Below, one piece after another: positions 37,493 to 46,705 of a stretch of 64,000 nucleotides of DNA. The stretch is from positions 3,194,001-3,258,000 of the forward strand of contig NZ_LR134173.1 of NCBI RefSeq assembly GCF_900635815.1, given 5' to 3'. Source of the stretch: Legionella cherrii. Its GTDB lineage: Bacteria; Pseudomonadota; Gammaproteobacteria; Legionellales; Legionellaceae. The first letter of the stretch is position 1. Every line of letters begins with the position of its first letter. The notes under the pieces were generated by a model, which was not told where the DNA came from, did not search any database, and saw only the letters and a program-made list of their open reading frames with translations. Made by a program: the position numbers and the translations under genes.

Positions 37493-38701
37493 ATGCCTGG
37501 CCCTTACAATACCCAAATCATAGTGAATGTGTTGCGCTCCTTGACACAACTTGTATCCCAACACCCAGAATTGTTAAAAACTTCTGGAGTTTTTCGAGTT
37601 GCAGGAGCAAAGGAAGAAACAGAAAAGTTACTTGAGCAACTGATTAGCGAACAATTTGATGGAGCTATTCTAAGTAACTATGTGATGAAAGAGAATAAAG
37701 TCAATAGTGAGCATCTACATAATAGTTTAGGAATGATACCCGCTGTTCTTAAAAACCGTCTCTTATTAGATTCTAAAGATAATCTCCTGATCAATTTCTC
37801 AAAAAATTTAAAGTTATTACTGGGTGTTCAACAGAAAAAAAATATTACAAAAGCAGCAAATCAATTACTTGATGAGTTCATTTGTGACCTTTTACAGTCA
37901 AAACGAATCGATCATCAGCGTGCAGGAGAAATTATTTATCATTACTGCTATTTAATGCATCAGGCTGGCACATTCCAGGAGACTAATCGTATGACGTACC
38001 ATAATCTCGCCATTATTATGGCTCCCCGATTGACTCAAGATTTAGATCTCTTTCCAGCAACAGATCTTTTGGGCTTGAGCGGTTTTTTAAGTCAATTGAC
38101 TCCCGTATTAGAAAATTACATCAGCGATGACAGCTGGAATAAAGATTTTAAAGAGCGTCATGCTGATAAACTGGAGCATTTAGCAACTACAAGCCATGCA
38201 ATACGGGAAAAACTGGAACATATGAGAGAGTCCTCTAAAACAGTGGTACTTGTTTCTATGAAAAACTTGGTGACCCAAGCAACGAACATTAAAAACCAAA
38301 TCAATTCGATTGAAAAACAGTTACAACATGATTCCCTTAAAAGAAAAGAGAAGAAAGCTTTACATAAAGAACTGGAACAGTTAAAAGAAGAGCAGACCGA
38401 ACTCAACTTGAAAGTTTCTGAATTAGCCCACCAAATTCCTTCCTTAAATCGTGGCTATCAACAAATACAAGAAGAAATTGATCTCATGTCTCTTTCTGAA
38501 AATGGGGAAAAGGCAGAGAAAGATCCGTATGGGAAGCAAGAACGTAGTTCCAGTCTAGTCCAATTTGGCATTTTTGAATCAAAAGACACCTCTACTACCC
38601 CTACTTCTTTATTTCAAGAGCCTGAAGCGATACAAGCATTTAAAGTTCAAGGGAAAGTTGAAGACGATCAGCAAACTCATAATTTAAGAGGTCCCCATTA
38701 G
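37493..38701 (+). CDS. RhoGAP-domain protein, candidate Dot/Icm effector
   Basis: 402 residues. The first about 210 fit a RhoGAP domain. HPELLKTSGVFRVAGAKEET has Arg35 at the arginine-finger position of the G-[IV]-F-R-x-[SA]-G motif. HLHNSLGMIPAVLKNRLLL is at the place of the H-x-V-A-x-x-L-K-x-F-L-R helix. TNRMTYHNLAIIMAPRL (164-180) matches the N-K-M-T-x-x-N-L-A-x-x-x-x-P motif. RhoGAPs accelerate GTP hydrolysis by host Rho/Rac/Cdc42, a function with no bacterial target. Residues about 225-345 form a charged coiled coil, and the tail is acidic and Ser-rich. GGAG lies 8 nt before the ATG. Monocistronic; a strong hairpin follows. Confidence 0.8.
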   Translation: MPGPYNTQIIVNVLRSLTQLVSQHPELLKTSGVFRVAGAKEETEKLLEQLISEQFDGAILSNYVMKENKVNSEHLHNSLGMIPAVLKNRLLLDSKDNLLINFSKNLKLLLGVQQKKNITKAANQLLDEFICDLLQSKRIDHQRAGEIIYHYCYLMHQAGTFQETNRMTYHNLAIIMAPRLTQDLDLFPATDLLGLSGFLSQLTPVLENYISDDSWNKDFKERHADKLEHLATTSHAIREKLEHMRESSKTVVLVSMKNLVTQATNIKNQINSIEKQLQHDSLKRKEKKALHKELEQLKEEQTELNLKVSELAHQIPSLNRGYQQIQEEIDLMSLSENGEKAEKDPYGKQERSSSLVQFGIFESKDTSTTPTSLFQEPEAIQAFKVQGKVEDDQQTHNLRGPH

Positions 38702-38715
38702 ACTCTTCGTCATCT

Positions 38716-38746
38716 TCTCAAGTGTTGCTTTGGGCATCGCTTGAGA
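38716..38746 (+). terminator. Hairpin terminator after RhoGAP gene
   Basis: 13-bp stem (TCTCAAGTGTTGC with GCATCGCTTGAGA; one T-T mismatch and one G-T pair) and a TTTGG loop, 15 bases after the stop, followed by a weak pyrimidine-rich tract. Confidence 0.6.
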
Positions 38747-38894
38747 GCGCTTTCTTTCGGCTGAATGCCTCTTTAAGGTGTGCAGTTAGTAATTGCTATC
38801 TCCACTGCTTTTTTGTCAAATTTTCGAGCATTTATCACCGTATACTCTCACGTAGTTATTTATTTTGATGAATAATTTAGATGCCTTTTTATTA

Positions 38895-38927
38895 CTTAAT
38901 AAATTCTTAATAAATTCTTAATAAATT
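38895..38927 (+). promoter_or_regulatory. Three tandem 11-bp repeats, PmrA-box-like
   Basis: CTTAATAAATT occurs three times head to tail (38895-38905, 38906-38916, 38917-38927). The Legionella PmrA regulatory element is, as I recall, cTTAATatT-N2-cTTAATatT, also with 11-bp periodicity; each unit matches its core cTTAATa. TACTAT at 38933-38938 could be the -10. The exported protein gene starts at 39056. Confidence 0.55.
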
Positions 38928-39055
38928 TGCTTTACTATGAGTTTGCCTTCGCAGGAGGTATGTGAAGAATATTGAATTATTTATATTTTTATTTATTCTT
39001 CATAGTTGCCAAATTGGCATCTTCAAATATTATTTAACCAAAAGGAAAATCGTAT

Positions 39056-39733
39056 ATGCGTAAATTATTGGTGTCATGTTTGTTTGCTCTATTGACAATG
39101 TCGTATGCAACTCTTGCTAACAGTTATGGTGTTCATGAAGATCATCCTTATGATTTTGTCGTTACCAAAGATGTTTATAAGTTCTCAGAAGTTTATCAAA
39201 TTAAATCTCCCCAAAGAGAAACCTATCCTGGGTCAATCAAAAAGAGCGCATTTCGTATCCGTACAAACTATGATTTATCCAATAAAGATGGATGGCAAGC
39301 CACCGGTATTACGCGAATCATTTCTTTAGGTTCTCTATACCCTTGGGCTAAAGAAATTGATATTTATGATACTCGTGGTGTACAAATTGGTTTTATTGAT
39401 GGGAATTTAGCAACGCTTGAATCTGCAAAATTCACCATATATGACTATGATGAGTCTGGAAAAGCTACTGAAATTGGTTATGCTTATGCAAATCCCAGCT
39501 TTGACCGATTCGTCATTTTAGCATCAACGAGCAATCCTCATCCTATTGCCGAACTCAATCGCAATTTTGGTGATAAAACCTGGAGTGTTTCAGTTCATTA
39601 TCCTGAAAAAATAGATGATCGCATTGTTCGTATTTTTGCCGGTTTTGTAATTGATTACGAAGATAAATTTTTAGCAGGTCCAGATGAATCAGATGATGAC
39701 GAGTTCATTAATCAAGAAAGATCAGAAAACTAA
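39056..39733 (+). CDS. Small exported protein, possible tubby/LURP-one-like fold
   Basis: 225 residues with signal peptide (about 1-22, cleavage near TLA|NSY). The mature part alternates beta strands: YKFSEVYQIKSP, IKKSAFRIRTNYDL, IDIYDTRGVQIGFIDGN, and AKFTIYDYDESGKATEIGYA. This D..G..IG.I / F.I.D..G pattern is like tubby-C/LURP-one proteins, but the assignment is tentative. The acidic C-terminus (DESDDDEFINQ) is notable. AAGGA lies about 10 nt before the ATG. Preceded by PmrA-box-like repeats and followed by a bidirectional terminator. Function unknown. Confidence 0.7.
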   Translation: MRKLLVSCLFALLTMSYATLANSYGVHEDHPYDFVVTKDVYKFSEVYQIKSPQRETYPGSIKKSAFRIRTNYDLSNKDGWQATGITRIISLGSLYPWAKEIDIYDTRGVQIGFIDGNLATLESAKFTIYDYDESGKATEIGYAYANPSFDRFVILASTSNPHPIAELNRNFGDKTWSVSVHYPEKIDDRIVRIFAGFVIDYEDKFLAGPDESDDDEFINQERSEN

Positions 39734-39794
39734 GGTTGCAGTCACTATCTGAGCGAGCCGGAAAACGCTCCTCAGACCTATTGGGGCTTAGTTT

Positions 39795-39821
39795 AAAAAT
39801 CGATAAGGATGTCGATTTTTT
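39795..39821. terminator. Bidirectional intrinsic terminator
   Basis: AAAAATCGA (39795-39803) pairs with TCGATTTTT (39812-39820) around an 8-base loop. The stem ends in A and T tracts, so it can work on both strands, about 60 bases after the exported-protein gene. Confidence 0.7.
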
Positions 39822-39912
39822 CATAAGAATTTTGGCAACAAATTAATTAATAATCAGTTGAAGTGAGACTTAATCGGTAGTACACAATTGGTAAAGGATG
39901 CCACTCTTTATC

Positions 39913-41295
39913 TCATTGTTGTTTTTTACTGTGTTTTTCTTGGTGTTTTTCATCATCTTCCTCAGACTCATCTGGTGCAGTACGTTCGTGTTTTTTAGAT
40001 TGACTTGATACAGGCTCCGGCGTCTTGCTTTTACTCTGAAAAAATTCCATCCAATTAGAATAAAATCCTGGTTTTTGTGGAGAGGTTACTTTTATCCGGA
40101 CACCTGGGCCCCACATCGATCCTATATAGCTATTATCAGAGAGCATTGCCAATTCATCTAAAGTAAAAGGGCTATTACCGCCCACTTCTCCATAACTTTC
40201 GGCTTTGGTAGAAAAATGTTCCATGCACCGCTCATATATCATTTCATTGGGAATATTAACCCGTGAATAATGCGTTTTATTCATTGAGGCTATTTTTTCT
40301 TTAGATCGTAAAACCATTTCATACGCAGCTTTGTAATGACTATCCAACAAATAGGTTTGGAGATGAGGTAATCCTAGTTCTTTACCAAAACAAAGCAATA
40401 GAGAATTTAAAACAAAAGGAGAACGACAACTAAAACTAAATTGTTTTGAATCTAATGGATCATTGGAAGCGTGCATGGAATCCTCTACAGAATCCAATGT
40501 CATTTCCCAAAGACTTTGACCATATTTTGTTTTTACTGAAACCAACACTTCGAGTAATTGCACAAAGTTTAGTTTTTTTCCTGTTTTAAGATTTAAATCG
40601 ATAACACCTTTTTCGATTGCGTGCGCAAATGCTTCAAGCAACAATCGATGGGAATAAGAACCATGTAACAGTACACGATCAATTTGCTTATTTTCAGTAA
40701 AGAGTTGGCCGCTTGAGATAACTCGGTCCGCTATCATGCTACTGACAAAACCAATAAATTTAACCACATAACCATTTTTATTCACATCACGGGAATTCTC
40801 ATGCTTCAATAATAGCGAATCCAAAATCCTTGCCTTTTTTAAAGGTTGATAGGCATCTGGAGCACCTGGAATGAAGTTGCCTCTTCCTGCAATCAAATAA
40901 GGAGGACTATAAGTTGCTTGTGATGGAAAAACTTGACTTTCTTGCATTAATTTTCCCAGTTCACCATCTAAATCTTTGAGATGATCTACCACTTTCAATG
41001 GATCATAAGCAAAACCTATTAATTGGTTGGCAATGTTTGCTATCTCCTCAGCAGACATATCTTTTAATAAAGGTTCCGGGATATTTAAATCCTCCACCTT
41101 GACCTTTGGCGGTGGGTTTTTCGGTGCTTGAATCGTAATCTTTTCTTGCTCTACCTTAAAATCTGGCTTTACCATACATTTATCAAAAAAATCTGCACTC
41201 CTATAATTAGGATCTTGAGTTAATTTTTTTACCGCTATGGTCACAGTAATACCATTTGAATTGATCTCAGGCGAATACTTCCCATCAAAAGACAT
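39913..41295 (-). CDS. Hypothetical protein with acidic/charged tail, candidate Dot/Icm effector
   Basis: 460 residues from ATG 41295, with GAGG 5 nt before it (an ATG directly before and one nine codons upstream are alternatives). Soluble, no membrane segments; an N-terminal beta-rich part with a Pro/Lys linker (APKNPPPKVKVED), then a mainly helical body. Recognisable features are few: GGNSPFTLDELAMLSDNSYI near the end could be a short conserved box. The C-terminal about 45 residues are hydrophilic and Glu/Lys/Ser-rich (TAPDESEEDDEKHQEKHS), as in E-block secretion signals. Family unknown to me. Confidence 0.72.
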   Translation of the reverse strand: MSFDGKYSPEINSNGITVTIAVKKLTQDPNYRSADFFDKCMVKPDFKVEQEKITIQAPKNPPPKVKVEDLNIPEPLLKDMSAEEIANIANQLIGFAYDPLKVVDHLKDLDGELGKLMQESQVFPSQATYSPPYLIAGRGNFIPGAPDAYQPLKKARILDSLLLKHENSRDVNKNGYVVKFIGFVSSMIADRVISSGQLFTENKQIDRVLLHGSYSHRLLLEAFAHAIEKGVIDLNLKTGKKLNFVQLLEVLVSVKTKYGQSLWEMTLDSVEDSMHASNDPLDSKQFSFSCRSPFVLNSLLLCFGKELGLPHLQTYLLDSHYKAAYEMVLRSKEKIASMNKTHYSRVNIPNEMIYERCMEHFSTKAESYGEVGGNSPFTLDELAMLSDNSYIGSMWGPGVRIKVTSPQKPGFYSNWMEFFQSKSKTPEPVSSQSKKHERTAPDESEEDDEKHQEKHSKKQQ

Positions 41296-41402
41296 CATGA
41301 CCTCGCTTTGTATAATAATCATATTAAGTATAGAATATGGTCATTTAATATGCAGATGCTTTCTCTGAGAGTTAAAAAGAATTTCCACAAGAAGTACTTA
41401 AG

Positions 41403-41807
41403 ATGATTAATAAAGAAAAATGGGAGAAATTAGCTGAGTTCATGGCGAAACTTCATATTAATGAATCCGAGCTGATTGAGAAATTTATTATTGGCAGTGG
41501 TAAAGGGGGACAGAAACTACATAAAACTGCCTCCACGGTGTATTTGAAGCATACTCCCTCAGGATTGGAGATAAAATGCCAGGATTCAAGAAGTCGTGAA
41601 GATAATCGATATTTTGCCAGAATACGGCTTTGTGAAAAATTGCATTCGATATTGAGTGATGAGAAAACAAAAAAACAGCAAAAAATTGAAAAATTAAAAC
41701 GTCAAAAGAAAAGACGTTCAAGACGAGCGAAACAAAAGATTTTAGATGAAAAATCCAGACAAAGTGCAACAAAAATGCTGAGGAAAAAACCTGATTGCCA
41801 TGAATAA
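41403..41807 (+). CDS. Release-factor-like GGQ domain protein
   Basis: 134 residues. GSGKGGQKLHKTASTVYLKH with GGQ at 35-37 is the peptidyl-tRNA hydrolysis motif of class I release factors, followed by GLEIKCQDSRSREDNRYFA and a Lys/Arg-rich helical tail. It lacks codon-recognition domains, like ArfB (YaeJ), RF-H or mitochondrial MTRFR, which rescue stalled ribosomes. The basic tail would enter the mRNA channel as in ArfB. Converges on ankX with a 39-base gap. Confidence 0.85.
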   Translation: MINKEKWEKLAEFMAKLHINESELIEKFIIGSGKGGQKLHKTASTVYLKHTPSGLEIKCQDSRSREDNRYFARIRLCEKLHSILSDEKTKKQQKIEKLKRQKKRRSRRAKQKILDEKSRQSATKMLRKKPDCHE

Positions 41808-41846
41808 AGTGGTTATGAAATGAGTAAAACGAAAATAGTAAAGGGA

Positions 41847-44687
41847 CTACCATTTAATTTGATAATATTCCCCTTCTACGAGCTGGGTAGTAGGTTTTTC
41901 TATTCTCTTTGAAATTTCATGACTTTTTATTAAAAACTTCACGTTCTCGTCAAGCGCTTGATGTTTTTTTTCAAAATCTTGATATTGCCCTTGATAGCTA
42001 TCAAGCAGTTCTTTAAGTTTACTGTCATAGATCTCCTTTAATACAGATAAAACTTGATCATGAGCTCGGGTATCTTCTGATTTTCCTTTAAAAAAGGCTA
42101 AGCTACTTTGTGGAACAAAATTTTTAGGAGCCTTGATTAGATTCTTTTTAATTTGTAGGTATAAATCATTCAGTTGAGTCATTGCAATTAAAGGATTCTC
42201 ATCAAGCGTTTTGTCCAATTTTTTCTTAAATGTTTTAGGATGATTTAAAATAGAATTTGCATCAGCCCCCTGAAGGAAGGTGGATGCAGAGGAAATATTC
42301 GGTTGAGCCCCTGCCTTTATCAATTTGACGCATAAATGATAAAAATGTTTCGATAGAGCAATATCTAACATGGTTTTTCCATGCATATCTTCTGTATTTA
42401 AATCAACTCGTTCCTTTAAAAGATAATTACTTAACGCCATAAAGTTGATTTCAGCATCTTCCGAATATCGAAATACATCAACAAGTGCATGATGCAATGG
42501 ATTTCTCCCAGCAGGATTTCTTTTATGAAGTAAAGTGGGATCTCTAGATACAATTTCGTGTATCATAGGCACAGGAGAACGACCTATGGTTGCATGCAAA
42601 ATATTATTTCCATCTCTATCCTCGTAGTCAACCTTTGCTCCCATTTTCAATAATAATTGCATCGATTTAACATCCTTCAATACCATTGCATTGTAGAGAG
42701 GAGGACATTGATTATCATTGAGTTGATTCACTAATGTTTTATCGTACTTCAATAGTCTTTTTATCAGTGCTTCTCTGTTTTCTTCTTGAGTATAAAAAAC
42801 ATAGTGTAGCGCTGTATATCCTCGCTCATCGGCTTTACTTGTATCAGCACCTTTTTCTAATAAATAATTAACTAGTCTTATATCCCCTCTTTGAACAGCC
42901 AACATTAATGGTGTAGCCTTATCTTTAGTTATCGGAGTATTAATGTCTATTCCAGTACCCTTATTCTGCAAAAATTGTTTGACTATACTTCTACTTCCTA
43001 TACTAAGAGCAATATTGAAAACTTCTTTACTTGCAAGAAGGTCATGGTTTTTTTTAATAATTTTTTTAAATGTCTCTTTATCATTCCGCACCGATACTTC
43101 ATCTAAAAGCTCTTTACTGATCTCTGCCCCAGAATCTAATAGTTTCTCAAATACATCCAGTTTGTGATTCTTATAGGCTAAAAATATGGCAGAAGAACCT
43201 CTGTTATCGGTTTCATTGATCTGAATCTCATCTGTGGATGTTAAGGCAACAACCAGCTCGGGATTTCCGTACTCCGCAGCATAATGAAATGCCGTTTTTC
43301 CCTGATTGTCTTTAGCGTTTAATATAGCAAGAGCATTCTTCTGAGATAGTATAACAGTTAATATTTTCCCCATTATCTGCATATTTCCAGATTCAGCAGC
43401 ATAATGAAGGGCCGTTTTGCCATCGTAATCTTGTATTGATAAATCGGCTTTATTAGCAATTAACTCATCGACCATTGCCATATTGCCCACCATCACTGCT
43501 AAATGGATAGGAGCTTTACCTACATAAATTGGAGGCGCCCCCTGCTTGATGCATTTATTTATCTGAGCTTCATCACAATCACATACCAGCTCTTTGATAT
43601 CACGTGGATCGCTCAAATAAATTGCCCCTCGATGAAGGGGATATTTCTTTTTTAATGAATCAACATACTCTCGCGAATTGTCGTATAGCCTTCCAATGTC
43701 TAAAAATGAAAAATCTATATCTCGAATCTCCTGGTAAGAAGGACTATTAAGCATCGCCATAAACTTCGCCTTATCTTCCAAAGTTTCACTATATCCATAT
43801 AAAGAAATACCTTTTTTATTCTGCTCAATAATCTCCATTGTATTTAGAATCGCTTCTTTAATAACGACTACTAACTGATCAGCACTATATAAATCAAAGA
43901 CATTAGGTTCATAAAAGGTAGCTGGGGGCAAACCCTGTTGCATTAAAAGAATATTTAATAAATTGTTTACAAAGGTTCTTCCATTGGCATCCTTAAAAGG
44001 ATGCAACACTTCATATTGCCGGATATGCTTGGCAATAACGTACAGTTTTTCATCAAGGGTTTTTGCGGCTTTAATTTCCTTGTTATAAGATTGAGTAATT
44101 GCTTCCAGAAAAACATCAACTTTTTTTCTTACTGCTAGATAAAAGTGGTTTGTGTTACTGTGACCATGCGCACTCATATCTTCATATATTTTTTTAGCAA
44201 GCTCGGGTATTTTTTCAGGGGTCAAATCTTTAAAATAATCCAAATCAAAGCTAGGACCAAATGGGCCTGGATTTCCAGGACCGAATGATGCACCACCCTC
44301 AATTAGAAAAAATAGTTGGAGAAACTCTTCTATCCCTTTAATTGAGGCACGACATGCTGGAATACCAAATGATACAGGCTCATCTGTTCTGATTTCACCT
44401 GGGCTCTTATCTTCTAACGCCTCTACTTTCCGTCCGCACTTTTTATGTATTTCTTTAATTAAATCGACACTTAATTCAAATTCCTCGCCTTCTTTATAAA
44501 CTTGCAGTGCAATCGAGCACAAACTCTCTAAAGCAGCATTAATTGAACCTCGCTCTCTTGATTCATAACCATGCCAACCCTTTTCTTTTGACCAAAAGCG
44601 TCCATCAACCAATAGTCTCCATATTTGTTCAGGGGGGTAGGATTTTAGAAAAAATAATCCAGGCAAGTTTGGCATAATTTTACTCAT
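41847..44687 (-). CDS. ankX: AnkX: Fic-domain phosphocholine transferase with ankyrin repeats
   Basis: 946 residues. N-terminal Fic domain with HPFKDANGRTFVNNLLN; counting from ATG 44687 the catalytic His is residue 229, as in L. pneumophila AnkX, which supports this start over the TTG three codons upstream. From about residue 380 onward, roughly a dozen ankyrin repeats (DYDGKTALHYAAESGN, DNQGKTAFHYAAEYGN, DERGYTALHYVFYTQE). In L. pneumophila, AnkX is a Dot/Icm effector that transfers phosphocholine from CDP-choline to Rab1 and Rab35 and disturbs vesicle transport. Near collinear along its length with my recollection of AnkX (949 residues). Transcribed divergently from the lem3-like gene, as a modifier/demodifier pair. 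Confidence 0.95.
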   Translation of the reverse strand: MSKIMPNLPGLFFLKSYPPEQIWRLLVDGRFWSKEKGWHGYESRERGSINAALESLCSIALQVYKEGEEFELSVDLIKEIHKKCGRKVEALEDKSPGEIRTDEPVSFGIPACRASIKGIEEFLQLFFLIEGGASFGPGNPGPFGPSFDLDYFKDLTPEKIPELAKKIYEDMSAHGHSNTNHFYLAVRKKVDVFLEAITQSYNKEIKAAKTLDEKLYVIAKHIRQYEVLHPFKDANGRTFVNNLLNILLMQQGLPPATFYEPNVFDLYSADQLVVVIKEAILNTMEIIEQNKKGISLYGYSETLEDKAKFMAMLNSPSYQEIRDIDFSFLDIGRLYDNSREYVDSLKKKYPLHRGAIYLSDPRDIKELVCDCDEAQINKCIKQGAPPIYVGKAPIHLAVMVGNMAMVDELIANKADLSIQDYDGKTALHYAAESGNMQIMGKILTVILSQKNALAILNAKDNQGKTAFHYAAEYGNPELVVALTSTDEIQINETDNRGSSAIFLAYKNHKLDVFEKLLDSGAEISKELLDEVSVRNDKETFKKIIKKNHDLLASKEVFNIALSIGSRSIVKQFLQNKGTGIDINTPITKDKATPLMLAVQRGDIRLVNYLLEKGADTSKADERGYTALHYVFYTQEENREALIKRLLKYDKTLVNQLNDNQCPPLYNAMVLKDVKSMQLLLKMGAKVDYEDRDGNNILHATIGRSPVPMIHEIVSRDPTLLHKRNPAGRNPLHHALVDVFRYSEDAEINFMALSNYLLKERVDLNTEDMHGKTMLDIALSKHFYHLCVKLIKAGAQPNISSASTFLQGADANSILNHPKTFKKKLDKTLDENPLIAMTQLNDLYLQIKKNLIKAPKNFVPQSSLAFFKGKSEDTRAHDQVLSVLKEIYDSKLKELLDSYQGQYQDFEKKHQALDENVKFLIKSHEISKRIEKPTTQLVEGEYYQIKW

Positions 44688-44928
44688 AAAGCACAATTAT
44701 TATTTATAATAATAGCCCATAGTGCTTTAAATATATTCAAAGAATTCATATTTTATGTCATAATCCCTTCCTTCATTTGTTCATTTTTCTAAAGAAAAGT
44801 TTTGAAAAATACCTAAATGTAATCTATAGACGCGGGTTGACGAGATGTTGTCATGCTAGTAACCACTATCTCCAAAGATGGTTTATTATGATTTGAGCTA
44901 CCCATATTGATTAATGAAGAGTAATGCT

Positions 44929-46575
44929 ATGAGAGATAAAATTATCACCAACAAGAAAGTTATTTTTTCATATTCAGTGGCACAAGATCGCTCTAAAAAA
45001 TTGTCTCGTTTTTTATCAGAAAGATTTTATTCGGTAAATCAAAGTCATAACAGTACAATTCTTATCGGCTCAAGCTTAGCTCATCAGGATCACGATATAG
45101 AATGTGATAAGATTCTTGATAGTTCGGGCGCATCCATTACTACTGACAAGAATGGTGTTATTAACGGTGCACGCATTGCAGTCACCGACGGCTTGGGTGG
45201 AGGCGCTGGAGATCAACAAGAAGATGAGGAGATACATAGAGTATCTCTGGCAACGTGTGAAGCATTTTTGGATAGTGATGAACATATAGATACAGCTCTC
45301 GTTTCAATTGGCAAATTAACTTCTGCAAGGGATAGAACCAATAAAGAGCGTGCTCATGCATCTATGGCAGCGTTTACCTATAAATACGAGCAAGGAAAAA
45401 AATACTCTGGTGAATTTGCAAATATTGGCGATGGATTAATTATTGTTCTAGATAAGCAATTTCATATCAAACACACCCTAAATGCACGCCATGTTTATCG
45501 GGGATTTAATGCATGGTCTCCATCATCTGTACAAATGTTTGCATCACCTACTAATAAAGATCGCGCTCTAATCCACAAAAAACTTGAGTTAAATGAAGGT
45601 GATATTGTCATTTCGATGACGGATGGTATATGGGGAGAGTTGGCCTCCCATTTGACTTCTGAAACAGAACAATACCGTGATATCAATATTGCTGCCCATT
45701 CATTCGAAGCCTTATTTGACCAATTAGGTGATTCTCCATACCCTTCTTCATTCGATATAGCTCAAATCATAACCACTCACGCGATGTCCCAAAGCTTACA
45801 ACGCAGACAAATCTTAGTAGAATTACTTCTTGAACTCGAAGAACAACACTTTCAAGAAAAATCGATAACAACCATCAGTGAAGTATTCGCTTACTTAGAT
45901 AAAACAAGTAATCCCAAAATAGCTGATACCTTAAAAAGCATTTTGTTTAAGCAAGGTTTAAATGATGGGATAGTTTATTTTGAAAATATCGAGATTCCAC
46001 TTGCTGTAGTGATGCGCGATTTAAAAAGTCGTACTGTTGGGGACTGTGCCACAATCAATGTCGTTCGAATTCCTTATCATTTAGATGAGCTCATACGATG
46101 TTTTATAAATCATCCTGAAAAACGACAAGCCTTATCGCAGCAATTTGAGACGACGATTCAATCCGAGGCAGACTTAGAAGAGGCATTTAAGCGTCTTTCT
46201 CTTGAAGTCATACAATCTGAAGTTGATTCCAGGCTTTCTGATGTGCATTTTCAACCGGCATTTAAAAAAGAAACTCTTGATAAAACCCATAGCCTCTTAA
46301 CTCACTATTTTCGATTATCTAGTCTCATAGACCAGAAAATGGATTATCATAAATTGTTATCTCATTTAAATGCATACCTCACTAAAGAAACATCTCTTGA
46401 AAAAAATGATATTGAATTGTTACTATCGATGCTAGACAGCAAAATTAAACCCAAAAAAGGAATTTTTCATACATTACTTGGGGAAAATCACAACAAACTC
46501 TATAAATCATTTTATAAACAAATCGAATTACACTTTTTAAGTAATCAATCAGATAATACGCATCAATTGAATTAG
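44929..46575 (+). CDS. lem3: Lem3-like dephosphocholinase (PP2C fold)
   Basis: 548 residues from ATG 44929, preceded by GAAGAG 7 nt upstream; ATG 44914 is an in-frame alternative. PP2C-type metal-binding motifs: VTDGLGGGAGD, FANIGDGLIIVLD and ISMTDGIWGEL; the C-terminal half is helical. L. pneumophila Lem3 (about 570 residues) removes phosphocholine from Rab1, reversing AnkX. The gene order (divergent next to ankX) matches the adjacent ankX (lpg0695) and lem3 (lpg0696) in L. pneumophila. Dot/Icm effector by homology; acts on the cytosolic face of host membranes. Confidence 0.9.
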   Translation: MRDKIITNKKVIFSYSVAQDRSKKLSRFLSERFYSVNQSHNSTILIGSSLAHQDHDIECDKILDSSGASITTDKNGVINGARIAVTDGLGGGAGDQQEDEEIHRVSLATCEAFLDSDEHIDTALVSIGKLTSARDRTNKERAHASMAAFTYKYEQGKKYSGEFANIGDGLIIVLDKQFHIKHTLNARHVYRGFNAWSPSSVQMFASPTNKDRALIHKKLELNEGDIVISMTDGIWGELASHLTSETEQYRDINIAAHSFEALFDQLGDSPYPSSFDIAQIITTHAMSQSLQRRQILVELLLELEEQHFQEKSITTISEVFAYLDKTSNPKIADTLKSILFKQGLNDGIVYFENIEIPLAVVMRDLKSRTVGDCATINVVRIPYHLDELIRCFINHPEKRQALSQQFETTIQSEADLEEAFKRLSLEVIQSEVDSRLSDVHFQPAFKKETLDKTHSLLTHYFRLSSLIDQKMDYHKLLSHLNAYLTKETSLEKNDIELLLSMLDSKIKPKKGIFHTLLGENHNKLYKSFYKQIELHFLSNQSDNTHQLN

Positions 46576-46650
46576 TTGTAGTCTTGGTAAAGCGACTCAG
46601 TGCCTTTTAAAACTCTTCTTATCAGTAAATTAAAGTATCAATTTCGCCCA

Positions 46651-46675
46651 AGATGGGCCAAATACACCTTTTCGG
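46651..46675. terminator. Small hairpins between convergent lem3 and barrel genes
   Basis: GCCCA-AGA-TGGGC near 46650, followed by CACC-TTTTC-GGTG. Short GC stems without a clear T-tract; may end one or both of the converging transcripts. Confidence 0.25.
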
Positions 46676-46705
46676 TGCATGAGGCCTAAACAAATGCGAT
46701 ACATC

